From Ferrigenium straubiae (GTDB lineage Bacteria > Pseudomonadota > Gammaproteobacteria > Burkholderiales > Gallionellaceae): a stretch of DNA of 64,000 nt. The notes below the pieces were generated by a model, which made no database searches, was not told where the DNA came from, and was given only the letters and a program-made list of their open reading frames with translations. The stretch covers positions 166,793 through 230,792 of the forward strand of contig JAHQXD010000002.1 of the NCBI GenBank assembly GCA_019449655.1, written 5' to 3'. Made by a program: the position numbers and the translations under genes. Shown here in pieces: positions 39,296 through 46,477 of the stretch (its first letter is position 1; the number at the start of each line of letters is the position of its first letter).

Positions 39296-40084
39296 ATGCG
39301 CATCATCACCCTCAACCTCAACGGCATCCGCTCCGCCGCCACGAAGGGCTTTTACCAATGGCTCGCCGAGCAGGAGGCGGACATCGTCTGCCTGCAGGAG
39401 CTCAAGGCGCAGGCCGCGGATATGACCGCGCAGATGCTTGCGCCCTCCGGCTATCGCGGTCACTTCCATTACGCCGAAAAGAAGGGCTACAGCGGCGTCG
39501 GCATCTACACGAGGCGCGAGCCGGACGCGGTGATCGAGGGCCTGGGCATTCCCGAATTCGACGCCGAGGGGCGCTACCTCGAGGCGCAGTTCGGCAACCT
39601 CAGCGTGGTGTCGCTCTACCTGCCATCCGGCTCGAGCGGCGAGGAGCGGCAGGCGGTGAAGTTCGGCTTCATGGAGGCGTTCATGCCGCATCTCGTTGCG
39701 CTCAGGCAGAGCGGGCGCGAGGTCATCGTCTGCGGCGACTGGAACATCGCGCATACCGAGAAAGACCTCAGGAACTGGCGCGGCAACCGCAAGAACTCCG
39801 GCTTCCTGCCCGAGGAGCGCGCCTGGCTCACCAGGCTGTTCGACGAGGTGGGCTTCATCGACGTGTTCCGGCGGCTGCACCCCGAACTGGAGGCCTACAC
39901 CTGGTGGTCGAACCGCGGGCGAGCATGGGAGAAGGATGTCGGCTGGCGCATCGACTGCCAGATCGCCACCCCCGGTATCGCCGCCAGGGCAAAGACGGCG
40001 AGCATCTACAGGGAGCAGCGCTTCTCCGATCATGCGCCGTTGATCGTCGATTACAGTATGGGTAGCCAGGGAAACACTGAATAA
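39296..40084 (+). CDS. xthA: Exodeoxyribonuclease III
   Basis: AP endonuclease/3'-exonuclease of base-excision repair. The 262-aa protein has the family motifs LNLNGIRSAATKGF, VCLQELKAQ, GDWNIAHTEKDLRNWRGN and a terminal SDHAPLIVDY. The last residues (MGSQGNTE) extend past the usual end and overlap CTGAATAAGTC (40077-40087), a sequence also at 9996-10006. The gene abuts the distal end of the integron. Confidence 0.96.
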   Translation: MRIITLNLNGIRSAATKGFYQWLAEQEADIVCLQELKAQAADMTAQMLAPSGYRGHFHYAEKKGYSGVGIYTRREPDAVIEGLGIPEFDAEGRYLEAQFGNLSVVSLYLPSGSSGEERQAVKFGFMEAFMPHLVALRQSGREVIVCGDWNIAHTEKDLRNWRGNRKNSGFLPEERAWLTRLFDEVGFIDVFRRLHPELEAYTWWSNRGRAWEKDVGWRIDCQIATPGIAARAKTASIYREQRFSDHAPLIVDYSMGSQGNTE

Positions 40085-40106
40085 GTCTCTCGGAGTTTAC
40101 GAGGTT

Positions 40107-40178
40107 GCCTAACGACGGAGGTCAGGGGCGGGCAGACTGCGAAGCTGGCTGACCGTCCCCTGGACCGGATTGTTAGGG
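40107..40178 (-). other. attC site 7 (distal end of array)
   Basis: Plus-strand boundaries are GCCTAAC (40107-40113) and GTTAGGG (40172-40178), the complements of R' and R''. The interior is partly palindromic (AGGGGCGGGCAG...GACCGTCCCCT). 72 bp; it closes the last cassette next to xthA. Confidence 0.9.
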
Positions 40179-40754
40179 CTAGCCATTCTTGATGCCCACT
40201 ATCCGAATTTCTTCATCATCACCGTCCTTTTCCTTTGGATTCCCGCGCAATTTCGTGACGATGCTAGAGGCATCTGTGTCGGACAAACTTACATGAGGAG
40301 GAATGGGGTGCTTAATTTGGAACACATACTTCAGATAAAGAGCGAAGAATGCCAGGGAAATAATGAGAGTAATGGCGCCAACAATCGATGAGTTGATTGA
40401 GACCTTGCCGGCAGTTTCAATTTCTACGGCGCTCTTGAGGGAAGACAAATCGCCGAGAGCAATTGCATAACGTAGCTGAAGAAACGAAAACACTAGACCA
40501 CTGACCACCAAAGCAAGAACAACAAAGGTGATTATCCAATTCGCAATGATCTGCTGCCCAAATACCTTTTTTGGATAGTTGAAGCGCCACAACAGATGCT
40601 CAACATATGCTTTCTCAAGTGCCTGCCATTCCGGAGTGTTTAGCTCTTCGTCTTTCTTAGTCTGTCGAAGCTGAGTCCATTCCTTTAGCAAATCACCGAT
40701 CGCAGCAGCTGACACTCCCGCTGCTGGGCCAGCTAGTTCCAAAATCAGACTCAT
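40179..40754 (-). CDS. Cassette 7: two-span membrane protein of unknown function
   Basis: 191 aa with a hydrophilic N-terminus (about 65 residues), two membrane helices (about 72-95 and 125-148) and an acidic C-terminal tail (KEKDGDDEEIRIVGIKNG). GGAGAC lies upstream of the ATG. The stop codon is immediately next to the attC. No recognisable domain. Confidence 0.8.
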   Translation of the reverse strand: MSLILELAGPAAGVSAAAIGDLLKEWTQLRQTKKDEELNTPEWQALEKAYVEHLLWRFNYPKKVFGQQIIANWIITFVVLALVVSGLVFSFLQLRYAIALGDLSSLKSAVEIETAGKVSINSSIVGAITLIISLAFFALYLKYVFQIKHPIPPHVSLSDTDASSIVTKLRGNPKEKDGDDEEIRIVGIKNG

Positions 40755-40782
40755 GATGTCTCCATGTGGTGAGTAGGGAAAG

Positions 40783-40846
40783 CCCTAACGTTCAAATTGA
40801 GGGGCAGCCCGCTTTTGGGCTGTCCCTCTCGAATGCAGGGTTGGGC
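40783..40846 (-). other. attC site 6
   Basis: CCCTAAC (40783-40789) to GTTGGGC (40840-40846). The interior GAGGGGCAGCCC / GGGCTGTCCCTC is near-perfectly self-complementary around GCTTTT. 64 bp; same subfamily as attC site 2. Confidence 0.92.
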
Positions 40847-40876
40847 CTCGATTGTGTGACGAGGCAGGCCATAAGA

Positions 40877-41311
40877 CTACTTCTCGACTGTAACGCGTTT
40901 AATGGCATTTTCATGACCCCGATGACCGCCGCCATTGGGTGAAGTTGCTACCCAATTCTGCTTCTCGTAGAAGACCAGAGAGACCCTATCAATTCCAGCG
41001 AGCGGAAGTGATTGTCTCGCCAACTCTTCAACCACATGAATGTCGTTAGGTTCGACGATTTCGTAGAATGTGAACGACGGCACGCACCCTGGGGCAACGT
41101 AATATATCTTTCCGCTGTGAGTTCTGTCGACACTCGTTCGATTCGCAAAGGAGTAGTTCTTCTCGATGTGTTTGGCAACGATATCTGCGACCGCATAGGC
41201 ATCACCACCCGGCACACCAAAATGACAGACAAACGAGCCGTTGCTTCTCTGGCAGCCAAGGAGGAGGAAGCAAGAGATAGCCAGTAGGGCTGCAATTCGT
41301 AGAGCGTTCAT
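40877..41311 (-). CDS. Cassette 6: small lipoprotein of unknown function
   Basis: 144 aa from ATG 41311, just inside the cassette boundary. The lipoprotein signal MNALRIAALLAISCFLLLGC puts the lipidated Cys at position 20. The mature part contains three further cysteines and ends in a basic tail. No family recognised. The frame open further upstream runs through the attC and is not part of the gene. Confidence 0.75.
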   Translation of the reverse strand: MNALRIAALLAISCFLLLGCQRSNGSFVCHFGVPGGDAYAVADIVAKHIEKNYSFANRTSVDRTHSGKIYYVAPGCVPSFTFYEIVEPNDIHVVEELARQSLPLAGIDRVSLVFYEKQNWVATSPNGGGHRGHENAIKRVTVEK

Positions 41312-41314
41312 GAG

Positions 41315-41383
41315 GCCCAACGTAAAGGTGAGGGGCGCGAGCGGCATCGCCGCGAAGCGTCCCACTCGACCGGTGGGTTGGGA
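41315..41383 (-). other. attC site 5
   Basis: GCCCAAC (41315-41321) to GTTGGGA (41377-41383), 69 bp. It shares GAGGGGCGCG and GCGTCCCA with sites 3 and 4. Confidence 0.9.
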
Positions 41384-41386
41384 TGA

Positions 41387-41857
41387 TTAGTTGCGATCGA
41401 ACTCAGCATCGAAAAGTCGTGCAGCCGTTTTGGTGGTGTTCGCAGAGTAGTTAACTGCATCTTCGAGGGTCGAAAATGACTTGAGTAACTCGTAGTGTTC
41501 CCAGAGGGAGCATGTGAGTTTGAGTTTCAAACGACCAGCGACACAAGGCTCACTGTATGAGAAAGATAAGGCGACAGAATAGTGCGAACCAGAGCCCTCA
41601 ATCTGCACATTTGTTGAGACCACGTTGTCGTAGTTGTTCTGATCTATCTTCTTGCCCCGTTTCTGAAGTATTCCAATAAAGGGTGCTTTCAAAGCATCCA
41701 ATGACAGTCGCGCTTCTTGTGGGGCAATAATGGTTGCGACTACCTGGAACGTCTTCACAGAGCCAAGACGTAGATTGGGTTCTGCATCATGGGCGCTAGC
41801 CGTCAACGCGAGCGACCCTAATAAACACCCTATAGGAAGCTGGCACCTTTTGATCAT
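41387..41857 (-). CDS. Cassette 5: exported protein of unknown function
   Basis: 156 aa from ATG 41857, with GGGAGG 4 nt before it. A signal peptide (ending SLALTASA) is followed by a mature domain with two cysteines (SEPCVAGRLKLKLTCSLWEHYELLKSF). It is predicted to be periplasmic; no family is recognised. Confidence 0.78.
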   Translation of the reverse strand: MIKRCQLPIGCLLGSLALTASAHDAEPNLRLGSVKTFQVVATIIAPQEARLSLDALKAPFIGILQKRGKKIDQNNYDNVVSTNVQIEGSGSHYSVALSFSYSEPCVAGRLKLKLTCSLWEHYELLKSFSTLEDAVNYSANTTKTAARLFDAEFDRN

Positions 41858-41863
41858 TGTGCC

Positions 41864-41941
41864 TCCCAACGTGTAGGTAAGGGGCGCGCAGCGTAGCGGA
41901 GCGTCCCAGCCCGAAGGGCGAACTTGACCGCAGGGTTAGAC
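41864..41941 (-). other. attC site 4
   Basis: TCCCAAC (41864-41870) to GTTAGAC (41935-41941), 78 bp. Nearly the same interior as site 3 (AAGGGGCGCG...GCGTCCCAGC...GGGCGAACTTGA-CGCAGGGTTAG). Confidence 0.92.
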
Positions 41942-42217
41942 ATTGCGCTCACGAGCCACCTCAAAACAACCTTCACATACCCAACGAAACGAAGCAAAAG
42001 CTTCCGAAATATCATTCCACTCTCCGACTTCAATAGCAACGCGCTCGCATTCAGCACACCATGCTTGCGCCCACGGGTCATCAGACGTAGGAAGCTCTGC
42101 GGGTGTAAAAAAACCAAGGTTAGAACCATGCTGAAGATGCTGACAAATAAAAGCCGGTTTACGGTGTCCGTGTATCGGGCACTCCATAAAACTTTCAGGC
42201 GTTAGCGGTGTTCGCAT
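41936..42217 (-). CDS. Cassette 4: small cysteine/histidine-rich protein (zinc-ribbon-like)
   Basis: 93 aa with CPIHGHRKPAFICQH, WCAECERV and WVCEGCFEV: three Cys/His pairs that could coordinate zinc. The stop codon TAA is supplied by the attC R'' sequence itself. The start is uncertain: ATG 42217 has no clear ribosome site, and ATG 42187 (MECPIHGH) is an alternative. Cytoplasmic; function unknown. Confidence 0.72.
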   Translation of the reverse strand: MRTPLTPESFMECPIHGHRKPAFICQHLQHGSNLGFFTPAELPTSDDPWAQAWCAECERVAIEVGEWNDISEAFASFRWVCEGCFEVARERNV

Positions 42218-42223
42218 ATCTAT

Positions 42224-42301
42224 GTCTAACGTGGAGCTAAGGGGCGCGCCGAAGGCGCGTCCCAGCGACCGGAGGGCGCGAACTTGAGCGCAGGGTTAGC
42301 C
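42224..42301 (-). other. attC site 3
   Basis: GTCTAAC (42224-42230) to GTTAGCC (42295-42301), 78 bp, with a GCGCGCC/GGCGCG core hairpin. Closest relative is site 4. Confidence 0.92.
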
Positions 42302-42312
42302 AGGGTGACAAT

Positions 42313-42720
42313 TTAATTGGGATACTTTGTCAAGTAGTTAAGCTCAACAACTCGCCCTGCTGTGATTCTGGCAAGGCACTCGGCGTACTCTAACTTCACT
42401 ACCCATCCTTCCGAACCAGCAGCACTAGCCAAGTAGTCACAAGTTAAGTTTCTATATTCGATCCACTTTCTCTGAATTTTCTTAAGGCTCTCCTTTCTCT
42501 CTCCGGGAAGTTGGGTAAGCAACTGCTTGTATGTCTTGTTTAGTTGTTCGTCTTGACGATCGAGCTCCTCGTAAAGACAATCCAAAATCAAGCTGTCTCT
42601 GAAGTCCGCTTTTTCTATACATTTGGCATGAACTTGTGAAAACACTGAGTCATGAGCAAGAGCACTATTCTGAATGAAACAGGATAGAGATAGCAGTAAG
42701 AAAATGGCGAAGATTCGCAT
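42313..42720 (-). CDS. Cassette 3: LprI/DUF1311-like exported protein
   Basis: 135 aa with a signal peptide (MRIFAIFLLLSLSCFIQNSALA) and the DUF1311/LprI core: LDCLYEELDRQDEQLNKTYKQLL, then LKKIQRKWIEYRNLTCDYLA and later Cys. Mycobacterial LprI inhibits lysozyme; other members have unknown roles. GGAAAG precedes the ATG. It is predicted to be periplasmic, with disulfides. Confidence 0.82.
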   Translation of the reverse strand: MRIFAIFLLLSLSCFIQNSALAHDSVFSQVHAKCIEKADFRDSLILDCLYEELDRQDEQLNKTYKQLLTQLPGERKESLKKIQRKWIEYRNLTCDYLASAAGSEGWVVKLEYAECLARITAGRVVELNYLTKYPN

Positions 42721-42736
42721 AGGGCTTTCCGATAAT

Positions 42737-42799
42737 GGCTAACGTAAAAGTGAGGGGCTGCGCGCTTTTGCGCAGTCCCTCTCGACTGACTGGTTGGGG
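42737..42799 (-). other. attC site 2
   Basis: GGCTAAC (42737-42743) to GTTGGGG (42793-42799). GAGGGGCTGCGCGC / GCGCAGTCCCTC hairpin around TTTT. 63 bp; same subfamily as site 6. Confidence 0.92.
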
Positions 42800-42814
42800 G
42801 ATTCACAAAAGAGT

Positions 42815-43243
42815 TCAATGCGTTCCACACGCAAACTCCATCATGCTGAGAATGTGACCATAAGGCGGCACTGGCCACCATTTGTTTGTGTCCACTTCAG
42901 GTAAAACTCCGCCGCTCATGTTTATTGCTACACCGCTTCCCATTTTTTCAGGATAAGCAAAGACAGAAATAACTCGCGACAGTTTTTCCTTGCAGTCAAA
43001 TTCCGTTTCCGTCTTCATTGACCAATACGGTTTAAGATCAGGATAGCGACTTTTCACCTGCTGCATTTTGTAATCAGCCAAAAATAATACTTTCACTTTG
43101 CTGCCAATTAGTTGAATGGTGGAGGAGTCGGCATAGAGAGCAAATGCGTTATTGAAGGGAGCATTGCTATCAACCGCCATCCACTCAGCTATCGCACTTT
43201 CGCTTGCGACAACAAGTAGCATCATCACAATATTTTTAATCAT
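42815..43243 (-). CDS. Cassette 2, second gene: Adhesin_E-like exported protein
   Basis: 142 aa from ATG 43243. Signal peptide (MIKNIVMMLLVVASESAIA), then the surface-adhesin E-like pattern: YADSSTIQLIGSKVKVLFLADYK, a middle SMKTETEFDCKEKLSRV, MGSGVAI and a C-terminal WWPVPPYG...EFACGTH. The two cysteines probably form a disulfide. The family is widespread and mostly of unknown function despite its name. The ATG lies 8 bp inside the upstream gene's end, suggesting coupled translation within one cassette. Confidence 0.8.
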   Translation of the reverse strand: MIKNIVMMLLVVASESAIAEWMAVDSNAPFNNAFALYADSSTIQLIGSKVKVLFLADYKMQQVKSRYPDLKPYWSMKTETEFDCKEKLSRVISVFAYPEKMGSGVAINMSGGVLPEVDTNKWWPVPPYGHILSMMEFACGTH

Positions 43244-43724
43244 TCTCCCCTCGACGTAATACGCTCCTTGATCCTCCATTCGCAAAATGCCCAACAAAGC
43301 GAGTTATCTCGAATAAAAAGATACCTACAGCTCCCAGTATTGCAGCCATCCCTATGTACATGAGTACAGGCAACATTCCAAGCCCTGGCTCTGACGAGCC
43401 AGAAAAAATTGCGAATGTAATTGGCTTGATGAAGAAGAAGCTCACCATTGCAATCACACCAACCCACATGAAGAAGATAGCCAGAGCACGGAGTGTCTTA
43501 AGCAAACGGCTTGTAACAACGGCATCAAGTGCAGTTGGTTTGCGAATGACTTTGACGAAGCGGAAACAAAGGAGGGCGAGCACTACAGAATTGAATGAAA
43601 TTCTCAAAACATCAATAAGAGAGGACCGCAAGAATTGCCACACCACAAAGCAGAAGAAGATGATGAGAGCCGCCATGTTCAAGCAGTAGATTATTTTGAG
43701 CGAGCGAGTGACGCCAATTTTCAC
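43236..43724 (-). CDS. Cassette 2, first gene: four-span membrane protein
   Basis: 162 aa with about four hydrophobic helices (residues about 15-33, 40-56, 80-103, 118-145) and a basic C-terminal tail (GGSRSVLRRGEND). No family recognised. It overlaps the Adhesin_E-like gene by 8 bp, so this cassette is bicistronic. Confidence 0.75.
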   Translation of the reverse strand: MKIGVTRSLKIIYCLNMAALIIFFCFVVWQFLRSSLIDVLRISFNSVVLALLCFRFVKVIRKPTALDAVVTSRLLKTLRALAIFFMWVGVIAMVSFFFIKPITFAIFSGSSEPGLGMLPVLMYIGMAAILGAVGIFLFEITRFVGHFANGGSRSVLRRGEND

Positions 43725-43730
43725 CTAAGC

Positions 43731-43790
43731 CCCCAACGTAGAGTTAAGCCGCCGCGCTTCGCGCGGTCGGCCTTGAACGCCGGGTTAGGG
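43731..43790 (-). other. attC site 1 (closest to intI)
   Basis: CCCCAAC (43731-43737) to GTTAGGG (43784-43790), 60 bp. The interior GCCGCGC / GCGCGGT hairpin has a short TTC loop. Confidence 0.9.
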
Positions 43791-44060
43791 TTTTGTGATG
43801 TGGATAGCATCACTCTGTAGAAGGGACACAGAATATGAAAGTTTATGAGACGCCGCCGTGGTTGACAGAGCCATCAGATATTGCCAAGTATTTTCAGCAG
43901 GCAGCAACCAGACATTTTTTTGAAGCTGCACGGCTTCTTTCAAGGGCTTTAAGATTTTATCTGCTTCATTTGCGAACGCTACCCACTCGTATGGGTGTCC
44001 TGGCGATGACGACATTGCGATGTTTGGTGGGATTTCGACGGCAAACAAAAACTGCGGCAT
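43785..44060 (-). CDS. Cassette 1, second gene: small protein of unknown function
   Basis: 91 aa from ATG 44060, with GGAGG 5 nt upstream. An in-frame ATG at 44072 overlaps the preceding small gene's stop (TAATG) and is an alternative start. The stop TAA is formed by the attC. The sequence (MPQFLFAVEIPPNIAMSS...) is soluble and reminiscent of small cassette proteins; no domain is recognised. Confidence 0.7.
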   Translation of the reverse strand: MPQFLFAVEIPPNIAMSSSPGHPYEWVAFANEADKILKPLKEAVQLQKNVWLLPAENTWQYLMALSTTAASHKLSYSVSLLQSDAIHITKP

Positions 44061-44071
44061 GTGAACCTCCA

Positions 44072-44188
44072 TTAAAAAATCATCTTGAAAAGATAGATAA
44101 CAAGCTGCACGAACATTGGAATGATGATTAGGACGAAAACCAAGACACCCAAAATAGCTGCGTGCGCTCTGTCTCGACGGGTGCGCAT
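44072..44188 (-). CDS. Cassette 1, first gene: 38-aa single-span membrane peptide
   Basis: Short frame ATG 44188 to TAA 44072-44074. A basic N-terminus (MRTRRDRAHA) is followed by a hydrophobic helix AAILGVLVFVLIIIPMFV and a short tail. It starts 9 bp inside the cassette boundary (recombination point near 44203) and its TAATG overlaps the next frame. No strong ribosome site. The position at the start of the first cassette and the composition support it as a real gene, but it is short. Confidence 0.5.
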   Translation of the reverse strand: MRTRRDRAHAAILGVLVFVLIIIPMFVQLVIYLFKMIF

Positions 44189-44196
44189 AAATTGAA

Positions 44197-44265
44197 CCCT
44201 AACTAAAAATAGAAAACTGTTTCATGGGGTAGTAATGTCGCCCATGTCCGTTCAAGTTGTCAATA
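44197..44265 (-). other. attI site and proximal cassette junction
   Basis: CCCTAAC at 44197-44203 (GTTAGGG in cassette orientation) marks the crossover point between attI and cassette 1, so attI extends about 60 bp toward intI. The recombinase-binding direct repeats are not obvious to me. The interval to the intI start (44351) is AT-rich and holds no gene. Confidence 0.75.
44234..44263 (-). promoter_or_regulatory. Candidate cassette promoter Pc
   Basis: On the minus strand TTGACA (44263-44258) is a perfect -35; 18 bp further GACATT (44239-44234) is a weak -10. It points into the cassette array from the attI side, where Pc is expected. The weak -10 keeps this tentative. Confidence 0.4.
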
Positions 44266-44350
44266 TTATGCTTGGGAGCTTCATATTTTCATGCGGTTAG
44301 CATAATTTCTCTACTGGACTTCCTTTTTAGGGCAACCTAAAATTCTGCGG

Positions 44351-45331
44351 ATGGAAGCTAAAACCGTTTCTCAAGATTCGCCCAAGCTGCTCGACCGGAT
44401 GCGCGCAGAGATTCGCGTGCGCCACTATAGCATTCGTACCGAAGAGTCCTACGTTGACTGGGCGCGCCGGTTTATTCTGTTCCATGATAAGCGCCATCCC
44501 AAGGATATGGGGGCTGATGAAGTGCAAAGTTTTCTGAGCCATCTGGCGGTGGAGCGCAAGGTGTCTTCTTCCACCCAGAATCAGGCCAAGTCCGCGTTGC
44601 TGTTCTTGTACCGTGAGGTATTGCATGTCGAGCTGCCTTGGCTGGATGAGGTGATTGCAGCCAAAACGGGGAAGCGTTTACCGGTGGTTTTGACACCAAC
44701 GGAGATGCGAGCCTTGCTGAACGCCATGTCCGGGACGATGGGGCTAGTCGCAGCCCTGCTGTATGGCACAGGTATGCGCCTGCTGGAAGGTTTGCGGTTG
44801 CGGGTGAAAGATGTGGAATTTGAAAGGCGCGAGATTGTGGTGCGCGAGGGGAAGGGCAACAAGGACAGGGTGACGGTGCTGCCCGAGAATCTGATCCTGC
44901 CTCTGCAAGCGCATCTGGCCAAGGTGAAAGCCTTGCATGAGCGCGATCTGGAGGCCGGTTTTGGCGAGGTGTATCTGCCTAATGCGCTTGCCGTTAAATA
45001 TCCCAAGGCGGCACGCACTTGGGGCTGGCAATTCGTGTTCCCGTCTGCGGTACGCTCGATCGACCCGCGCTCCGGTATCGAGCGTCGCCATCATCTTTAC
45101 GAGGCCAGTGTACAACGGGCCGTTCGCGAGGCGGCGAAGATCGCCGAAATTCACAAGCCTGTTACTCCGCATGTCTTGCGCCATTCGTTCGCCACGCATC
45201 TGCTGCAATCTGGCTATGACATCCGCACCGTGCAGGAGCTGCTCGGCCATTCTGACGTTTCCACCACGATGATCTACACCCATGTACTGAACAAGGGCGG
45301 GCGCGGCGTGGTCAGCCCGCTGGATCGGTAA
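44351..45331 (+). CDS. intI: Integron integrase IntI (tyrosine recombinase)
   Basis: Catalyses attC x attI and attC x attC recombination. The 326-aa protein has the tyrosine-recombinase residues Arg143 (GTGMRLLE), Lys about 171, His274/Arg277 ([10 protein letters not shown]), His300 (GHSDVSTT) and Tyr309. Between them lies the IntI-specific insertion at about 236-256 ([20 protein letters not shown]), absent from XerC/XerD and needed to bind folded attC. It is divergent from seven attC sites. Full length with no frameshift, so probably active. Confidence 0.95.
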   Translation: MEAKTVSQDSPKLLDRMRAEIRVRHYSIRTEESYVDWARRFILFHDKRHPKDMGADEVQSFLSHLAVERKVSSSTQNQAKSALLFLYREVLHVELPWLDEVIAAKTGKRLPVVLTPTEMRALLNAMSGTMGLVAALLYGTGMRLLEGLRLRVKDVEFERREIVVREGKGNKDRVTVLPENLILPLQAHLAKVKALHERDLEAGFGEVYLPNALAVKYPKAARTWGWQFVFPSAVRSIDPRSGIERRHHLYEASVQRAVREAAKIAEIHKPVTPHVLRHSFATHLLQSGYDIRTVQELLGHSDVSTTMIYTHVLNKGGRGVVSPLDR

Positions 45332-45339
45332 TTCCGCGA

Positions 45340-46410
45340 ATGAAGGAACTGTTCTTCACCGAAACCCGCGCGCGGCTGCGTACCTGGCTGGCCATCGGCT
45401 ATGCGCTGTTCATCGTGTATGCCAGCCTGTCACCTTTTACCGGCTGGCGCGAGCAGGGGCTGGATTTTTTCGAGGTGCTGGCCGCACCCCTGCGGCTCAC
45501 CTATACCGCCTTCGATGCGACCGTGAATCTGCTGTCCTACCTGCCGCTCGGCCTGCTGGCCGGGCTGGCGTTGCATGCGCGCTTCGGCGCTGCGGCCAGC
45601 TTGATCCTCGGCCTGTGCCTCGGGGTGTCGCTGTCGGCGGGCATGGAGTTTCTGCAGATGTATCTGCCCGCGCGCATCAGTTCGAACATGGACTTGCTGG
45701 CCAACGGCGCGGGCGCGCTGATCGGCGCGCTGCTGGCGGTGCGTGTGGCCTCGTGGGACTGGTTGTTCGGCCGCCTGACGCGCTGGCGCAGCGGCCTGTT
45801 CCACCAGGGCCGGGAGATGGATTTCGGCCTGGCGCTGCTCGCGCTGTGGATGTTCGGGCAAATCAATCCCTCCCTGCCGATGCTCGGCAACGTGTTTATC
45901 AGCGAGGTGGCGCGCCAGCCGTTTGCCGCGCTGTCCTCCGCCCCGTTCGACTGGTGGGAGAGCGCCGCCGTCACGCTGAACCTGCTGATGCTGGGCACGC
46001 TGCTGCTGACCCTGTTGCGCGCGCCGCGCAATACCGCCACCGCCTTGCCGGTGATTTTGAGTGTGGTGGCGCTGGCGAAATTTGTTGCGGCGGCGCTGCT
46101 GCTGAAATCCTGGGCGTTGCTGCTGTGGATCAACAGCGAGGCGGTGCTGGGGATGCTGTTCGGGATGGCGCTGCTGTTCGCCGCACTGTCGCTGCCGCGC
46201 GGTGCGGCGATCGTCTGCGGCGCGGCGGTGGCGCTGGCCTACTTCGCCGTGGTGAATTTTTTGTTCGGCGACAACACGCCCGCCGCCGCGATGTCGGTGT
46301 ATCACTGGCACTACGGGCACCTGCTCAATTACAACGGGCTGGCGCAGACCATCGCGCTGGTCTTCCCGTTGTTGTTGCTGTTTCACCTGTGGCGCATCAG
46401 GAAAGTATAA
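45340..46410 (+). CDS. VanZ-family membrane protein
   Basis: 356 aa, about nine membrane helices. The N-terminal part has VanZ-like sequence (YASLSPFTGWREQG, AFDATVNLLSYLPLG, MEFLQMYLPARISSNMDLLANGAGALIGA). The C-terminal half is an additional hydrophobic domain. VanZ confers low teicoplanin resistance in enterococci; chromosomal homologues have unknown roles. It starts 8 bp after intI but is probably outside the integron. Confidence 0.85.
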   Translation: MKELFFTETRARLRTWLAIGYALFIVYASLSPFTGWREQGLDFFEVLAAPLRLTYTAFDATVNLLSYLPLGLLAGLALHARFGAAASLILGLCLGVSLSAGMEFLQMYLPARISSNMDLLANGAGALIGALLAVRVASWDWLFGRLTRWRSGLFHQGREMDFGLALLALWMFGQINPSLPMLGNVFISEVARQPFAALSSAPFDWWESAAVTLNLLMLGTLLLTLLRAPRNTATALPVILSVVALAKFVAAALLLKSWALLLWINSEAVLGMLFGMALLFAALSLPRGAAIVCGAAVALAYFAVVNFLFGDNTPAAAMSVYHWHYGHLLNYNGLAQTIALVFPLLLLFHLWRIRKV

Positions 46411-46477
46411 TTGCGCACGGCAGGGGCGGGCTGAAGCCCGCTGCGCCGGTCGACGATTTCAATCTACGGAGCACATG

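Larger units (their letters stand above)
40107..45331. mobile_element. Chromosomal integron: intI, attI and seven-cassette array
   Basis: Integrons capture promoterless genes by site-specific recombination between attI and attC. Here intI is on the plus strand (44351-45331), and seven attC sites lie between 40107 and 43790 with genes on the minus strand, divergent from intI as in all known integrons. Each interval holds one or two short genes whose 3' end lies at an attC. The cassette region is visibly AT-richer than its flanks. No resistance genes or class 1 3' conserved segment are present, so it is an environmental chromosomal integron. Confidence 0.93.

Noticed and set aside
41936..42217. 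A second, plus-strand reading of the cassette 4 interval
   Set aside because: Plus-strand frames there lack a ribosome site, run through the attC and have no Cys/His motif pattern; the minus-strand frame fits the array orientation.
40107..43790. A CRISPR array, from the regularly repeated GC-rich sequences
   Set aside because: Repeats are imperfect, have paired GTTRRRY/RYYYAAC boundaries and enclose genes rather than short spacers; no cas genes. They are attC sites.
44351..45331. XerC/XerD or a phage integrase
   Set aside because: The IntI-specific insertion (about 236-256) and the adjoining attC array exclude both; no phage genes are nearby.
40107..45331. A class 1 clinical integron
   Set aside because: No qacE/sul1, no resistance genes, and divergent IntI sequence; cargo consists of unknown small proteins.
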